Notes under the pieces: generated by a model | Databases searched by the model: none | Told to the model about the DNA's origin: nothing | Seen by the model: only the letters and a program-made list of their open reading frames with translations | Assembly: GCF_039908635.1 (NCBI RefSeq) | Contig: NZ_CP150918.1 | Location: 2,909,001-2,973,000, forward strand | Reading direction: 5' to 3' | Source of the DNA: Pseudomonas purpurea | GTDB taxonomy: Bacteria > Pseudomonadota > Gammaproteobacteria > Pseudomonadales > Pseudomonadaceae | DNA length: 64,000 nt | Made by a program: the position numbers and the translations under genes | Shown here: positions 42,453 through 50,791 of the stretch, one piece after another | How positions within the stretch are numbered: the first letter of the stretch is position 1 | Layout of the letters: each line of letters opens with the position of its first letter

Positions 42453-43358
42453 CTATACAATCCTTGCGCTAGTAGAAATAAAATCAATGTGTGGCATATT
42501 CTGCCCCATTCCAATACCCAGGTGCACCCCGCAACTGCTTTCATTCAAAAGAGAATTTATTGACCAGTCGACCGGGCTCGGGTGACTCGCACAACCCACT
42601 GCGAACTCGGTCGCAGCCAAACCACGTTCTAAACCCTCAAACATACTGCGAAATGTTTCGGTCACATCTGTGTTATCCAGTACGATGCGTTGTGCTACAT
42701 TTTCTTTAAATTCAATGATATTACCCCCGCGTGAAGCTTGCCTCATTAATTCAGAAAGCTCGCCTGTAAATCTTTCCTTCAAGTTCAGGTTGTTCGCTAG
42801 ATAAATAAAGCCATTAAATTCCAGTTCACCCTCAAGTGAGAAGCTCGGGCGCTCTTCTGAAATATTAACGATAGAGGCTTCAAAAAACTCAGCGACGGAG
42901 TATAACCAACCTTCCATCATATCGTCGGAGTCATTGGCAATTTCTACGCTATCACTCAATGTGCATTGGAGGGCATGGTGACTGCTACGAACCTGAATAG
43001 TCGGCTTAGCCAAAAGAGCCCCATAAGATTCTGCACGTCGCTTTAACGTGGCATGATGATCCAGGGCGAGCAGTTTGTGTAGTGAATATTTTAAAGACTC
43101 TGCGCCAGAGTCAAACTTTGCTGTAGCCAAGTGGGCCACCTTGGCTTTAGTGATATCCCAAAGGTTACGTAATTTAGCATGCCCATCATAAGTTGTTATG
43201 AGCATGAGTGCGCAAGAACTCTTGTCTGCAAAATCAAAATCATTGATGTCTACTGTCTTGAATCCTTCATTGCGTGCCACTTCAAGTGCAGTATCAGAGT
43301 CGACGACTATAGGCATGGCTCGTGAGAGGAGGGACTCAAAGTAAGCATTAGCGTTCAT
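42453..43358 (-). CDS. M29 aminopeptidase T-like protein, partner of AYW peptide
   Basis: A 301-residue soluble protein. Its C-terminal half follows the M29 (aminopeptidase T) pattern: EGELEFNGFIYLANN (176-190), NIIEFKEN, ATEFAVG with Glu251, GVHLGIG with His279, and PHIDFIS with His290 and Asp292. Four of the five usual metal ligands are thus present; the first Glu (normally in a PTEEVFT-like motif before 'EG') seems missing. At 301 residues it is shorter than true M29 peptidases (about 370-410). A 38-residue peptide gene ending in Ala-Tyr-Trp lies 152 bp upstream on the same strand. The pair resembles crocagin-type RiPP loci; peptide binding or trimming is the inferred job. AT-rich compared with neighbours, so probably acquired. 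Confidence 0.75.
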   Translation of the reverse strand: MNANAYFESLLSRAMPIVVDSDTALEVARNEGFKTVDINDFDFADKSSCALMLITTYDGHAKLRNLWDITKAKVAHLATAKFDSGAESLKYSLHKLLALDHHATLKRRAESYGALLAKPTIQVRSSHHALQCTLSDSVEIANDSDDMMEGWLYSVAEFFEASIVNISEERPSFSLEGELEFNGFIYLANNLNLKERFTGELSELMRQASRGGNIIEFKENVAQRIVLDNTDVTETFRSMFEGLERGLAATEFAVGCASHPSPVDWSINSLLNESSCGVHLGIGMGQNMPHIDFISTSARIV

Positions 43359-43510
43359 TTTAAGTTTCTCTCAGAGAACCTAATAGGGAATTACCCAATG
43401 GGAGCTTAAAGCTCAGCGGCTTTATGTAGAGCTGCTATTTGCGTCAGAGGGGGGATAAATTTTGTTGGTAGTGAAGAGGCTGATCAGAGCCCCTTCATTA
43501 CGCTATGCAT

Positions 43511-43627
43511 TTACCAGTAGGCGTTTTCTAGTGCTTTGCGCACATCGACATCTACTTGGCGCGCCTTTACAGGCTGGGCGGTTTTAGTTTGTGCCTTGAC
43601 CGCTTGCTTGACTTTTTTCGCATTCAT
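43511..43627 (-). CDS. 38-residue candidate RiPP precursor peptide ending in AYW
   Basis: The peptide begins MNAKKVKQAVKAQTKTAQPV and ends VRKALENAYW, with the stop codon directly after Trp. A basic, low-complexity leader followed by a short aromatic C-terminus is what a RiPP precursor looks like; the crocagin precursor, from memory, ends in Ile-Tyr-Trp and only those three residues become the product. The next gene on the strand encodes an M29-like protein. SD is weak (CTGGTGA). A run of ten identical bases (43653-43662) sits 26 bp upstream of the start. The frame is short but has clean boundaries; real-gene status is inferred from context. Confidence 0.6.
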   Translation of the reverse strand: MNAKKVKQAVKAQTKTAQPVKARQVDVDVRKALENAYW

Positions 43628-43991
43628 ATAATCACCAGAATTAGTTTATTGTGGGGGGGGGGCTTTGCATGAACGAAATAAAGCATAGTAATAAATATAT
43701 ATTTTTCCATTGAGGATGATCAGAGAAATGTTACAAAATATGTTCCTGCGAATGTAAAAGTCTAGAAGGACCGTACCCCAAGGCAAAAATGTCACTCTGA
43801 GGTATGTCCTATACGGACAATGTGCATTGTCCTTATCGTGCAAATTCGAAATATTCTTTCGACGTAGGGCGATGTCATCGGCCATTACGCTAGGTGAGCC
43901 GCCTCCATCGCAACTACCTGAGCTTCATACCCGCCATCGAACAATAGGGGAGTGGGATTGGCCTATTTTGAGGTTGCCATTGAGGGATGAC
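43628..43991. other. AT-rich intergenic stretch with G10 tract
   Basis: This 364-bp region between the peptide gene and the PAAR gene has no supported gene. It contains a homopolymer of ten G on the plus strand (43653-43662) and a very AT-rich segment (43680-43710) that is the likely promoter of the peptide gene on the minus strand. An 79-codon minus frame crosses it but has no coding character. Confidence 0.6.
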
Positions 43992-44255
43992 TCAACTGAT
44001 CACTGCTCCCTTTGGACCACTGGCGATCAAACTGGCACCACAGGCGGTTTTCATACCGTCCAGTGCGACAGCAATTCCGCCCACTGTGTAGGTGCTGCTG
44101 CCCTCGGCAATGGAAAAAATGCCTTTGCATAGCGGGCAACTGACCTTGTGGCCGATGCCGGAAATGGGTTTGCCATTGAGGTCGGTTTGGGAGAAAGCTT
44201 CCAGTACCACTCCACCATGAGAAGTGGAATCACCAAGTCGAATTGCATCTTTCAT
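43992..44255 (-). CDS. PAAR-domain protein (type VI secretion spike tip)
   Basis: This 87-residue PAAR protein caps the VgrG spike of a type VI secretion system. The fold signature is clear: IRLGDSTSHGGVVLEA at the start, GHKVSCPLCKGIFSI in the middle, with Cys-x2-Cys, and VALDGMKTACGASLIAS at the end, supplying the zinc-binding His/Cys positions. There is no fused effector domain. No other T6SS component lies in the window, so this is an orphan tip, probably serving the Rhs/immunity cluster upstream on the same strand. The DUF416 gene ends 66 bp before its start. Confidence 0.88.
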   Translation of the reverse strand: MKDAIRLGDSTSHGGVVLEAFSQTDLNGKPISGIGHKVSCPLCKGIFSIAEGSSTYTVGGIAVALDGMKTACGASLIASGPKGAVIS

Positions 44256-44321
44256 TATTCAGTCATCATCCTGAGAAGTAAACTTCCAAAAAAATTCTAC
44301 CCAAGCTATCTACCAGCCCTA

Positions 44322-44903
44322 TCAAACTGAAGGAATGGCATGCATCCTATTAGATAGCCTGAGCTGGCCTATCTCTTCGGCTGAAAGCAATTCTTTTTTG
44401 TTTATTATGGTTACTATTTTTTGTTGCCAGTCTAACTCCTGTCGAACAGCTTCTTCCGTCTCTCCACCCTCGTAGCCATAAATGTCTATGGCTTCAATAA
44501 CTTTTTCCATAGCATAATTGGCCATTTCTGGATCATGCGATCGAAGATAGTCAATGCAGTAGGATGTGCAAATAGCAGAGCACTGGGCTTGATCTGCAAG
44601 GGGATCACTATAATCTTCGGTGTCAGGAATCAACTTGTCAATTCTTTGGGATAGAAGATTAACATCTACTTTGCCGTCGGCAATTACCAAATCAAACAGC
44701 GAGTTATGAGTAGCTAGTAGCTCGGCAGATGGAAGGCCGAATTTTTCGGCGAACTTTTCATATATCGGTAGTAATCTCTCTGCTGCCAACAGGCAAAACT
44801 GGCCTAATGCAGGTTGTGAAAGATTAAGGATGTTTGCATGACTCATGCCTCTCTCATCTCCTGTTATTACTTCTATTGCCTGTGTCACGTTATTGCTTTT
44901 CAT
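44322..44903 (-). CDS. DUF416 (YjaG-like) family protein, possible immunity protein
   Basis: A 193-residue, mainly helical, acidic soluble protein. The segment LAAERLLPIYEKFAEKFGLP is characteristic of DUF416/YjaG-family proteins, and the overall helix pattern agrees (SQRIDKLIPDTED, CTSYCIDYLRSHDPEMANYA). Such proteins have no assigned enzyme activity and recur next to polymorphic toxins. Its start overlaps the stop of the Imm-like gene by one base, so both are co-translated. A role as immunity protein is inferred from neighbourhood only. AT-rich codon use sets it apart from flanking core genes. Confidence 0.75.
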   Translation of the reverse strand: MKSNNVTQAIEVITGDERGMSHANILNLSQPALGQFCLLAAERLLPIYEKFAEKFGLPSAELLATHNSLFDLVIADGKVDVNLLSQRIDKLIPDTEDYSDPLADQAQCSAICTSYCIDYLRSHDPEMANYAMEKVIEAIDIYGYEGGETEEAVRQELDWQQKIVTIINKKELLSAEEIGQLRLSNRMHAIPSV

Positions 44904-45253
44904 TACTCTGATCCCGACATCCAGACGTCTTCGTACCCCTCTCTATCAATAATAAACCTCGCCCCCTCGGGTAAAGATAAGTATTTTAACACTTCTGGGA
45001 GCTCTTCCATCAAATGGCTAGCGTGAAGTGCTTGATAAAATCCGCTAGCAGTAGAGTATTCGCCGCCATGAATAAACCAACTGATAGTTCCGCCTTCTGG
45101 AAGTTGTATTCTTGAGCCATAAATTGGTGATTTGTATAGTGTGTCTAGTGCGATGGCTACCATTTTCTCGGGCGGATACATAGGTAGTCCATATTTTTCA
45201 CAAATCTGTTTCTGCTGCTCGTTAAGAGCTGATAAATCAACCTTGTTTGCCAT
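44903..45253 (-). CDS. Immunity-protein-like gene (Imm33-like) for a lost toxin
   Basis: This 116-residue small acidic protein begins MANKVDLSALNEQQ and ends IDREGYEDVWMSGSE; the GARFIIDREGYEDVW tail resembles Imm33/DUF2185-type immunity proteins. The ATG at 45253 is chosen because it overlaps, as TGATG, the stop of an upstream open remnant that reads like the tail of a toxin. Small, acidic, AT-rich and directly downstream of a toxin end is the usual immunity arrangement. Family call is tentative. Confidence 0.65.
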   Translation of the reverse strand: MANKVDLSALNEQQKQICEKYGLPMYPPEKMVAIALDTLYKSPIYGSRIQLPEGGTISWFIHGGEYSTASGFYQALHASHLMEELPEVLKYLSLPEGARFIIDREGYEDVWMSGSE

Positions 45254-45422
45254 CAACTTCCCAGTTCCTGTTTCATGGCTTTTGAGTCAGTTTGAATAAC
45301 CGGCGGAACTTCATAGTCGTACCTTCTGCCTCGTTTTCCACTCTTTCGTCGAAAAGACTCAGTTGTTCAAGAGGTTTAGTCACTGACTCAGTACTAACTT
45401 TTCTTGCGAAGTCAATGTGACC
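45253..45422 (-). pseudogene. Remnant of a toxin C-terminus
   Basis: No intact gene occupies this stretch. One frame reads SFRRKSGKRGRRYDYEVPP... to KAMKQELGS and stops in an overlap (TGATG) with the next gene; a second frame upstream reads GHIDFARKVSTESVTKPLEQ. Together they look like the last ~60 residues of a polymorphic toxin broken by a frameshift, with the rest deleted. The downstream gene would be its cognate immunity gene. Confidence 0.5.
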
Positions 45423-45460
45423 TTGACCTCATTACATTCGCCGCTCACAGGCACAAAACA

Positions 45461-45482
45461 ACACCGGCGCGAGCGCCGGTGT
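45461..45482 (-). terminator. Intrinsic terminator of the Rhs/immunity unit
   Basis: The palindrome ACACCGGCGC-GA-GCGCCGGTGT lies 52 bp past the SMI1-like immunity gene; read on the minus strand it is followed by TGTTTTGTG, giving a standard stem plus T-rich tail. Confidence 0.8.
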
Positions 45483-45533
45483 CGGGTCAAGTATGTATTT
45501 GCATAAATAAATCAGTTACCCGTTATCGAACAA

Positions 45534-46169
45534 TCAGTTGTCAATGTTGAATGCGATCTGGGCGCCGTCTGGCAGGTCTTTAATTTGACTAGCTATATCA
45601 GCCCTAAGTCTCATTCCCTCCACTGCATCAGCCAAGTACAAATTATCCAGCACAAATTCGCCGCCCAGCACGAACGGTAACTTCGGCAACAAACGTTTCC
45701 CAGCAGGAAGCTGGCCGTTCTGCTTTTGCCATTGATGCGCTAACGGATACCCCGTAAGCACCTCATAGTCACTGGTGAGTGCTATAACCCAGCCTTCAAT
45801 ATCATCAGCCAAGTACTCTAATGAGCCTGTTTCTGGATCAAAGGTATAGATCTTGTTATCTTTAATACAGAACTGCCCACCAAAAACATCTTCAGCAAAA
45901 AACAGGCAGCCATCGGCCAGGCCTTTGTAGCCGCTGCGCCACAGAGCATTCTCGTTCCAATCACTAATACCAATCTCATGCTGGCTAGAGTGTGTTGGAA
46001 ATACATGCAAAGCACTTTCTAAAGCATAAAAACCATTGCGTTGACAAAGCATTCCAAAAAGTTGGTCAGCTAAAGCTCCTGCCAATTTACGTGACTGCCC
46101 TAACATTTCCGGCTCATGCTCACTCAACGATGAACTTGCGCTCGATAATAATTTATCCAAACTGGTCAT
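45534..46169 (-). CDS. SMI1/KNR4-type (SUKH) immunity protein for the Rhs nuclease
   Basis: This 211-residue protein has the SUKH pattern: WRSGYKGLADGCLFFAEDVF followed by GGQFCIKDNKIYTFDPETG and a helical region with DIEGWVIAL. SMI1/KNR4 proteins are common immunity partners of polymorphic toxins, including nucleases of the NucA/NucB type. It starts 3 bp after the Rhs stop on the same strand, so it is translated with it. It should bind and block the Rhs nuclease tail in kin cells. An intrinsic terminator follows about 50 bp downstream. Confidence 0.85.
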   Translation of the reverse strand: MTSLDKLLSSASSSLSEHEPEMLGQSRKLAGALADQLFGMLCQRNGFYALESALHVFPTHSSQHEIGISDWNENALWRSGYKGLADGCLFFAEDVFGGQFCIKDNKIYTFDPETGSLEYLADDIEGWVIALTSDYEVLTGYPLAHQWQKQNGQLPAGKRLLPKLPFVLGGEFVLDNLYLADAVEGMRLRADIASQIKDLPDGAQIAFNIDN

Positions 46170-46172
46170 ACT

Positions 46173-49100
46173 CTAATCCACCACGTCTATTCGAACCTTC
46201 GCTCCGTTTGGCAACCCTCTACATTGAGCACCAATACAAGCACCTGCCCCACGGTTGTCGCTAGAGTTGATATGCCTTACCGAGGAACCTTGACCACCTT
46301 CTTTGAACATTGCAGGTGGATACTCATCCCGATCATGGTCTAGTTTAGTTTCAACACCGCGTAAAGAGTCACGCCTACGTGATGCTGCATTCGCGCGATC
46401 GATGGTCAGGGTGTTGGGTTTGCCTGCGTCAACAGCATCTTCGATGTGTTTCGCTGACTCAGGAAAGCGGCTTTTGCTGACCATCACAATCTTTTTAACA
46501 TCACCCCCAGCCGCACCTGTGCCTTTTGCACCGATGTTGCATGTACTATTTGATAACCCTAGAGGATCAATCCAACCTGTCGGGTTCGGCGCATAAGCAT
46601 ACAGGTTCAATCCACCTGCATAGCTAATCGGATCCTTGCTGATAAACCGCCCAACCTGCGGATCATAGTACCGATAGCGGTTGTAGTGCAGTCCCGTCTC
46701 ATGATCGTGGTACTGGCCTTGGAACCTGATCGGGTTGGTCAGTTCTTCACGTTGTGCCCATTCCGAGCGCTGTTCGCGTACCTCACCCCATGCCTTGTAC
46801 TGTGCGCTCCAGGCGATTTTTCCGTTTTGATCGGTGAGCTCTTGTGGCGTGCCGAGGTGGTCACATTGATACCACGACAACACGTCAATTGGCTGCGCTT
46901 GAGGCGTGTGGGTCCACAACGGGTCTTCATCTATGTTGTAAGCACCCTCGTAAGTCGGCTCGGCCAACAAGCGAATCGGCTGATGACGCATGGCTTGAGC
47001 CACGGGTACAAAGGTGCCAGGTTCATACAGATAGTGAGTGGTACGGCCAGCGGCGCCATCGGCCTGCGCCGGGCTGCTTTCCCATGCGAGATTGTCACCA
47101 TCCCAGCCAAATAGGGTGAAGCCGCAGCCCAGTTCACGTTGCTTGCGAGCATGTTCATTCTGACTCCAATGCGACCCCACTTCGGGTTGCTGCCTGTGAT
47201 GTGCGTTGGAGTACTTATGTATGCGGCGACCCAACGGGTCATAGGCATAGTCGACACTCAGACGATGATCTTCGAAACGCACCAAACGATCGAACAAGTC
47301 CCACTGCATCTGGCTTTGCTGGCCATTGTGCCAACGTCGAATCTGGTTACCGCGCTCGTCGTATTCGTAATGGGTGCCCGCGTATTCGCGCAGCAGATTG
47401 TCCATCAGTTTGTTGCGTTTTGGGTCCTGATCCAGAGGACGGCGAACTTCGGCGACGTTGTTGTCCAGCAGGTTGCTGGCCGGGTCAAAGGCAAAGGTTT
47501 CCACGCCCAGGCGACTGGTGGCGCTGAGTAGCCGGCCGATCGGGTCATAGCGGTACGACAATGGCCCTCGGCGACTGTCGTTGATGTCAGTCAATTGGCC
47601 TGCGGCGTCGTATTTATATTCGCGCTTGAGCAGTGTGGACTTGTCGTCACTATGGCTCAGCAGTTGTTCTTGCAAGCGACCAGCCGGGTCCCATTGTTGG
47701 GTTTGCAGCAGGCGGTTACCTTGGTGTCGAGCGACTTCGCGGTGCAAGTCGTCGCGCTCGTAGCCGATCAGTTCGTGCTCGTCGATTCGCATGCCAAGCA
47801 AGTGACCGCTGCCGTAGGTCAGCCAACTGACCTTGTGGCCATCCGGGCGTGTCGTGGCGATGCGTTGGTTAAGCACGTCGTACTCGTGCTGCCAGACAGC
47901 AACAACAGGTTTTTGCAGACCCAGATAGTGTTGGTGTTCACGCAGCAGGTTGCCCGCCGGGTCGTGAAACCATTGCAGGCGACTGTCGGCGTTGGTGGCC
48001 ATGACCAGGTTGCTGTTGCCATCGTAGGCAAAGGTTTCACTTTGCGAGGTTTCGCCTAAACGAGCAGTGCGCTCGATCAAACGTCCCATTGGGTCGAACT
48101 GGACTTCAGTAACGCGCTGACCATCGATGGTGCTGACCAGTCGGCCGGTACTTGAGTCGTACTCGTACAGGGTGCTGCGGCCGTCGAAGCCGGTTTCCTT
48201 CAGTAGGCGACCTACAGGGTCGTAGTGAAATTTCGCCTGCTGCTGATTTTCGTTTTCGAGTGCCAGCAGTTGCCCCAGTCGGTCCCAGCGATAGCGAAGA
48301 GTTTGCTCGGCGGCATCGACTCGTTTATCGATCAAGCCGGCAGTTGTGTAGGTCCACGTGGTGCAACGATCCAAACCATCGGTGTGTGCCAGCAATCGGC
48401 CTTCGGCGTCTCGATTGAAGCGCTCTTCGGTCTTGTCCGGGTGTTTGATCAGGATCAGTTGCCCGGCTTTGTACTCGTACTCGGTTTTATTACCCGCAGC
48501 ATCGGTGAAGCACACCATCTGACCGAGGTCGTTGTATTCCCACGCGCTGGTTTTGCCGGAGCAGTCGGTGTATTCGATCAGTTGACCCGCGTCGTTGTAA
48601 TCGAGGGCTTTTTCGTTGCCGTTGGCGTCTTTGACCGCGGTGGGCAGCCCGGCCTCGTTGTAGGCGTACTCGGTCTTGTTGCCCAGCGGATCGACAGCTT
48701 CCACCAGGTTGCCGTGATCGTCGTAGGCCCGCTGCCATTGGCCGCCCTCGGCATCGCTGATCTTGATCAGCAAGTCCTGGTCGTCGTAGGCGTAATGCAT
48801 CACGCTGTGGTCGGCGCGGATGTGTTCAAGCAAATTGTCGCGTTCGTCGTAGCTGTAGCGGTCGGTGCTGCCGTCGGGGTGGACGTGACGAATCAGGTTT
48901 TTCGCGTCATCACGGAAGAACCATTCCGAACGCTCGTCCGGGTGCCGAATGCGGTAGGTGTAGCCGAGGATGTCGTAGTAGTGCCAGGTTTCGTGGCCGT
49001 GAGCATCGGTGACGTAGGTCAGGCGGATGTTTTCGTCCCACTCCAGGCGGGTGTCGAAGCTGCCGTCGTCGGCCCATTCGCGCACGGCTTTGGCCTTGGC

Positions 49101-49457
49101 GCCGTGGCCTTGCCATTGCAGGTTCAGGCCACGTCCGGTGCGGTCGGTGTAACGGGTGATCAAATGGTGCTGGTACTGATAACTCCAGGCTGCGCCGTTC
49201 TCATCCTGAGCCTGAACCAGATCACCGGCGCCGTCGTACTGGTAAGCACACAGTTGACGTTGAGGTGCGCCGTCACGGATTTCCCACAGGCCGATCAAGC
49301 GACCATGCTCGTCGAGCAGGGTGCCCAAGTGCAGGTGCACCTGGGTGACGTCGTCCTGATAAGTGATCAGGTCCGACAGCACTAGGCCAGGTGGGCCGTG
49401 GGCTGTAGGGGAATTACAGACGGATTTCTTGAAGCAAGTGCGCAAGAAGTTGCGCAC
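46173..49457 (-). CDS. Rhs-repeat protein with NucA/NucB-type DNase toxin tail, 5' truncated
   Basis: At least 1,094 residues of Rhs/YD repeats (for example YSYDERDNLLEH, YEYDSSTGRLVSTIDGQ) that fold as a cocoon around the toxin. The core ends at the conserved junction YRYYDPQVGRFISKDP...WIDPLGL. The tail of about 126 residues is variable; HDRDEYPPAMFKEGG and SSVRHINSSDNRGAG match NucA/NucB-type deoxyribonucleases, with catalytic Asp/Glu in DRDEYPPA. The frame opens with a GTG at 49457 and only about 20 foreign residues before the Rhs core, so the normal N-terminal few hundred residues (delivery/PAAR part) are missing. It is either a truncated allele or a recombination-generated module. Immunity gene is directly downstream. 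Confidence 0.85.
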   Translation of the reverse strand: MRNFLRTCFKKSVCNSPTAHGPPGLVLSDLITYQDDVTQVHLHLGTLLDEHGRLIGLWEIRDGAPQRQLCAYQYDGAGDLVQAQDENGAAWSYQYQHHLITRYTDRTGRGLNLQWQGHGAKAKAVREWADDGSFDTRLEWDENIRLTYVTDAHGHETWHYYDILGYTYRIRHPDERSEWFFRDDAKNLIRHVHPDGSTDRYSYDERDNLLEHIRADHSVMHYAYDDQDLLIKISDAEGGQWQRAYDDHGNLVEAVDPLGNKTEYAYNEAGLPTAVKDANGNEKALDYNDAGQLIEYTDCSGKTSAWEYNDLGQMVCFTDAAGNKTEYEYKAGQLILIKHPDKTEERFNRDAEGRLLAHTDGLDRCTTWTYTTAGLIDKRVDAAEQTLRYRWDRLGQLLALENENQQQAKFHYDPVGRLLKETGFDGRSTLYEYDSSTGRLVSTIDGQRVTEVQFDPMGRLIERTARLGETSQSETFAYDGNSNLVMATNADSRLQWFHDPAGNLLREHQHYLGLQKPVVAVWQHEYDVLNQRIATTRPDGHKVSWLTYGSGHLLGMRIDEHELIGYERDDLHREVARHQGNRLLQTQQWDPAGRLQEQLLSHSDDKSTLLKREYKYDAAGQLTDINDSRRGPLSYRYDPIGRLLSATSRLGVETFAFDPASNLLDNNVAEVRRPLDQDPKRNKLMDNLLREYAGTHYEYDERGNQIRRWHNGQQSQMQWDLFDRLVRFEDHRLSVDYAYDPLGRRIHKYSNAHHRQQPEVGSHWSQNEHARKQRELGCGFTLFGWDGDNLAWESSPAQADGAAGRTTHYLYEPGTFVPVAQAMRHQPIRLLAEPTYEGAYNIDEDPLWTHTPQAQPIDVLSWYQCDHLGTPQELTDQNGKIAWSAQYKAWGEVREQRSEWAQREELTNPIRFQGQYHDHETGLHYNRYRYYDPQVGRFISKDPISYAGGLNLYAYAPNPTGWIDPLGLSNSTCNIGAKGTGAAGGDVKKIVMVSKSRFPESAKHIEDAVDAGKPNTLTIDRANAASRRRDSLRGVETKLDHDRDEYPPAMFKEGGQGSSVRHINSSDNRGAGACIGAQCRGLPNGAKVRIDVVD

Positions 49458-49789
49458 ATAGGCAAAAGGCCGTTTCCCGGCTGAATCTCAAATCCAGGGG
49501 GCAAAAAATCAAACGCTGCGAAACCCTTAACCACTTACCCCTGATTGAGTCTTTGGATACCCTGGTCCCAGTCCTGTTTGTAACGGAAATGGGTGACCTG
49601 GGGCAGCTTAGTCGGCGAGCAGGAGATACCGAGAAGCCACAGCGGGCTCGCGGTGTATCTTGAATCCTCGGCTCGATGCAGATAAGAGCCCACCATAGCA
49701 TCTGGTTTAACATAATACACATTATGCGTAACAAGATATTTCAAGACGCCCATGAGTAGACGCACAATGTTCATCCCGCGCTTTATTCT
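49458..49789. other. Truncation scar between Rhs and recombinase, no gene
   Basis: The normal Rhs N-terminal coding sequence does not continue here. Minus-strand frames of about 80-105 codons cross the region (for instance one with YTASPLWLLGISCSPTKLP) but have no start signal or recognised domain and read like recurrent intergenic Pseudomonas sequence. The Rhs break lies at about 49380-49400. Confidence 0.5.
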
Positions 49790-50767
49790 CTAAAGATCAT
49801 ATCGATCGATCGCCCGACGTCTTTCGTTTTCATCGCGCACGTCGTAATTGGCAGTCGTTTGAATGTTGGTGTGATGCGCAAGTTTTTGTGCGATCGACAA
49901 GTCGTGCTCTTCGATCACTCGTGTAATGAATGACCTGCGAAAATCATGTGGCATGATTTTTACGCCAACTTGTGCGCCACGTTGCCGCGCAATGTAATAG
50001 ATCGCATGTTTGGTGATGCGCTCGCGGGTGATGTGACTGCCGCGACGAATCCGGTTGAACAGAAACTCATCATCCTGCTGGCCCTCGACTAATAGCGAAC
50101 GCCGTAGTTGCAGCCAGGCATTCAGTTTTTCGAACGCCCAGCCAGGTGCGTACTTGATCAGTTCCTTATTGCCCTTGGCCGTGACTCGCAGGCTACGCTC
50201 GGTGAAATCGAGTTGGGCCAGGTCCAGGTTTACCGATTCGGACTTGCGCATACCCGAGCCATAAAGAATCGCGATGATGGCCGCATCACGCAGTCCCTGT
50301 GGCCGCGGATCGGCCGCGCACACCGCCATCAACTCCTGAATCAGTGTGCGCCTGAGATTGCGTCCTTGAGATAAACGCGTGCCCGCAATGGCCTTCACCG
50401 AACGCATTTTCAGCAAATGTTCCTGGCTGATCAGGCTCATACGCCAGGCTTCATTCATCACACCGCGCACGGCATTGACGTACAACGACGACGTATTCGG
50501 CGCATAGCCGTCGCTGCGCAGGGTCGACACCAGTGCGATGACATCGCTGGGCTGCAGGTGGTGCCAGGGGATTTCTTCGAGGTTGAGCGCTTCGAACCCC
50601 AACCGGTCGGCAGCGTCTTGAAGCACATAACGCATGGTTAGCTGGCTTGAAGGCGCAAGCCGTGTCAGGTAAAGCGTTAGCGGGTTGGAGGGTGACGCCC
50701 TCTTCTCTGCCGTCGACAACAGGCCCTCGGTGCGTCCATCAAGCATGGTGCCGGGTGACTGAAACAC
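49790..50767 (-). CDS. Tyrosine recombinase / integrase
   Basis: This 325-residue phage-type integrase catalyses strand exchange through a phosphotyrosine link. The N-terminal SAM-like domain spans about 30-140, the catalytic domain 150-325. Catalytic positions visible: Arg in GSGMRKSES, Lys in VTAKGNKE, His-x2-Arg in PHDFRRSF, His in KLAHHTNIQ and the nucleophile Tyr in TTANYDVRD. It is near a truncated Rhs gene and an inverted repeat just upstream of its own start, so it may mobilise the adjacent island; no attachment site pair was identified. Confidence 0.92.
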   Translation of the reverse strand: MFQSPGTMLDGRTEGLLSTAEKRASPSNPLTLYLTRLAPSSQLTMRYVLQDAADRLGFEALNLEEIPWHHLQPSDVIALVSTLRSDGYAPNTSSLYVNAVRGVMNEAWRMSLISQEHLLKMRSVKAIAGTRLSQGRNLRRTLIQELMAVCAADPRPQGLRDAAIIAILYGSGMRKSESVNLDLAQLDFTERSLRVTAKGNKELIKYAPGWAFEKLNAWLQLRRSLLVEGQQDDEFLFNRIRRGSHITRERITKHAIYYIARQRGAQVGVKIMPHDFRRSFITRVIEEHDLSIAQKLAHHTNIQTTANYDVRDENERRRAIDRYDL

Positions 50768-50791
50768 AGTTGAAACAACCTTGAGTGAAAG

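Noticed and set aside
43646..43885. 79-codon minus-strand frame over the G10 tract
   Set aside because: The frame reads through the homopolymer and AT-rich promoter region, has no SD and no coding character.
49535..49774. Minus-strand frame with YTASPLWLLGISCSPTKLP
   Set aside because: It lacks a start signal and reads like recurrent non-coding sequence; no domain was recognised.
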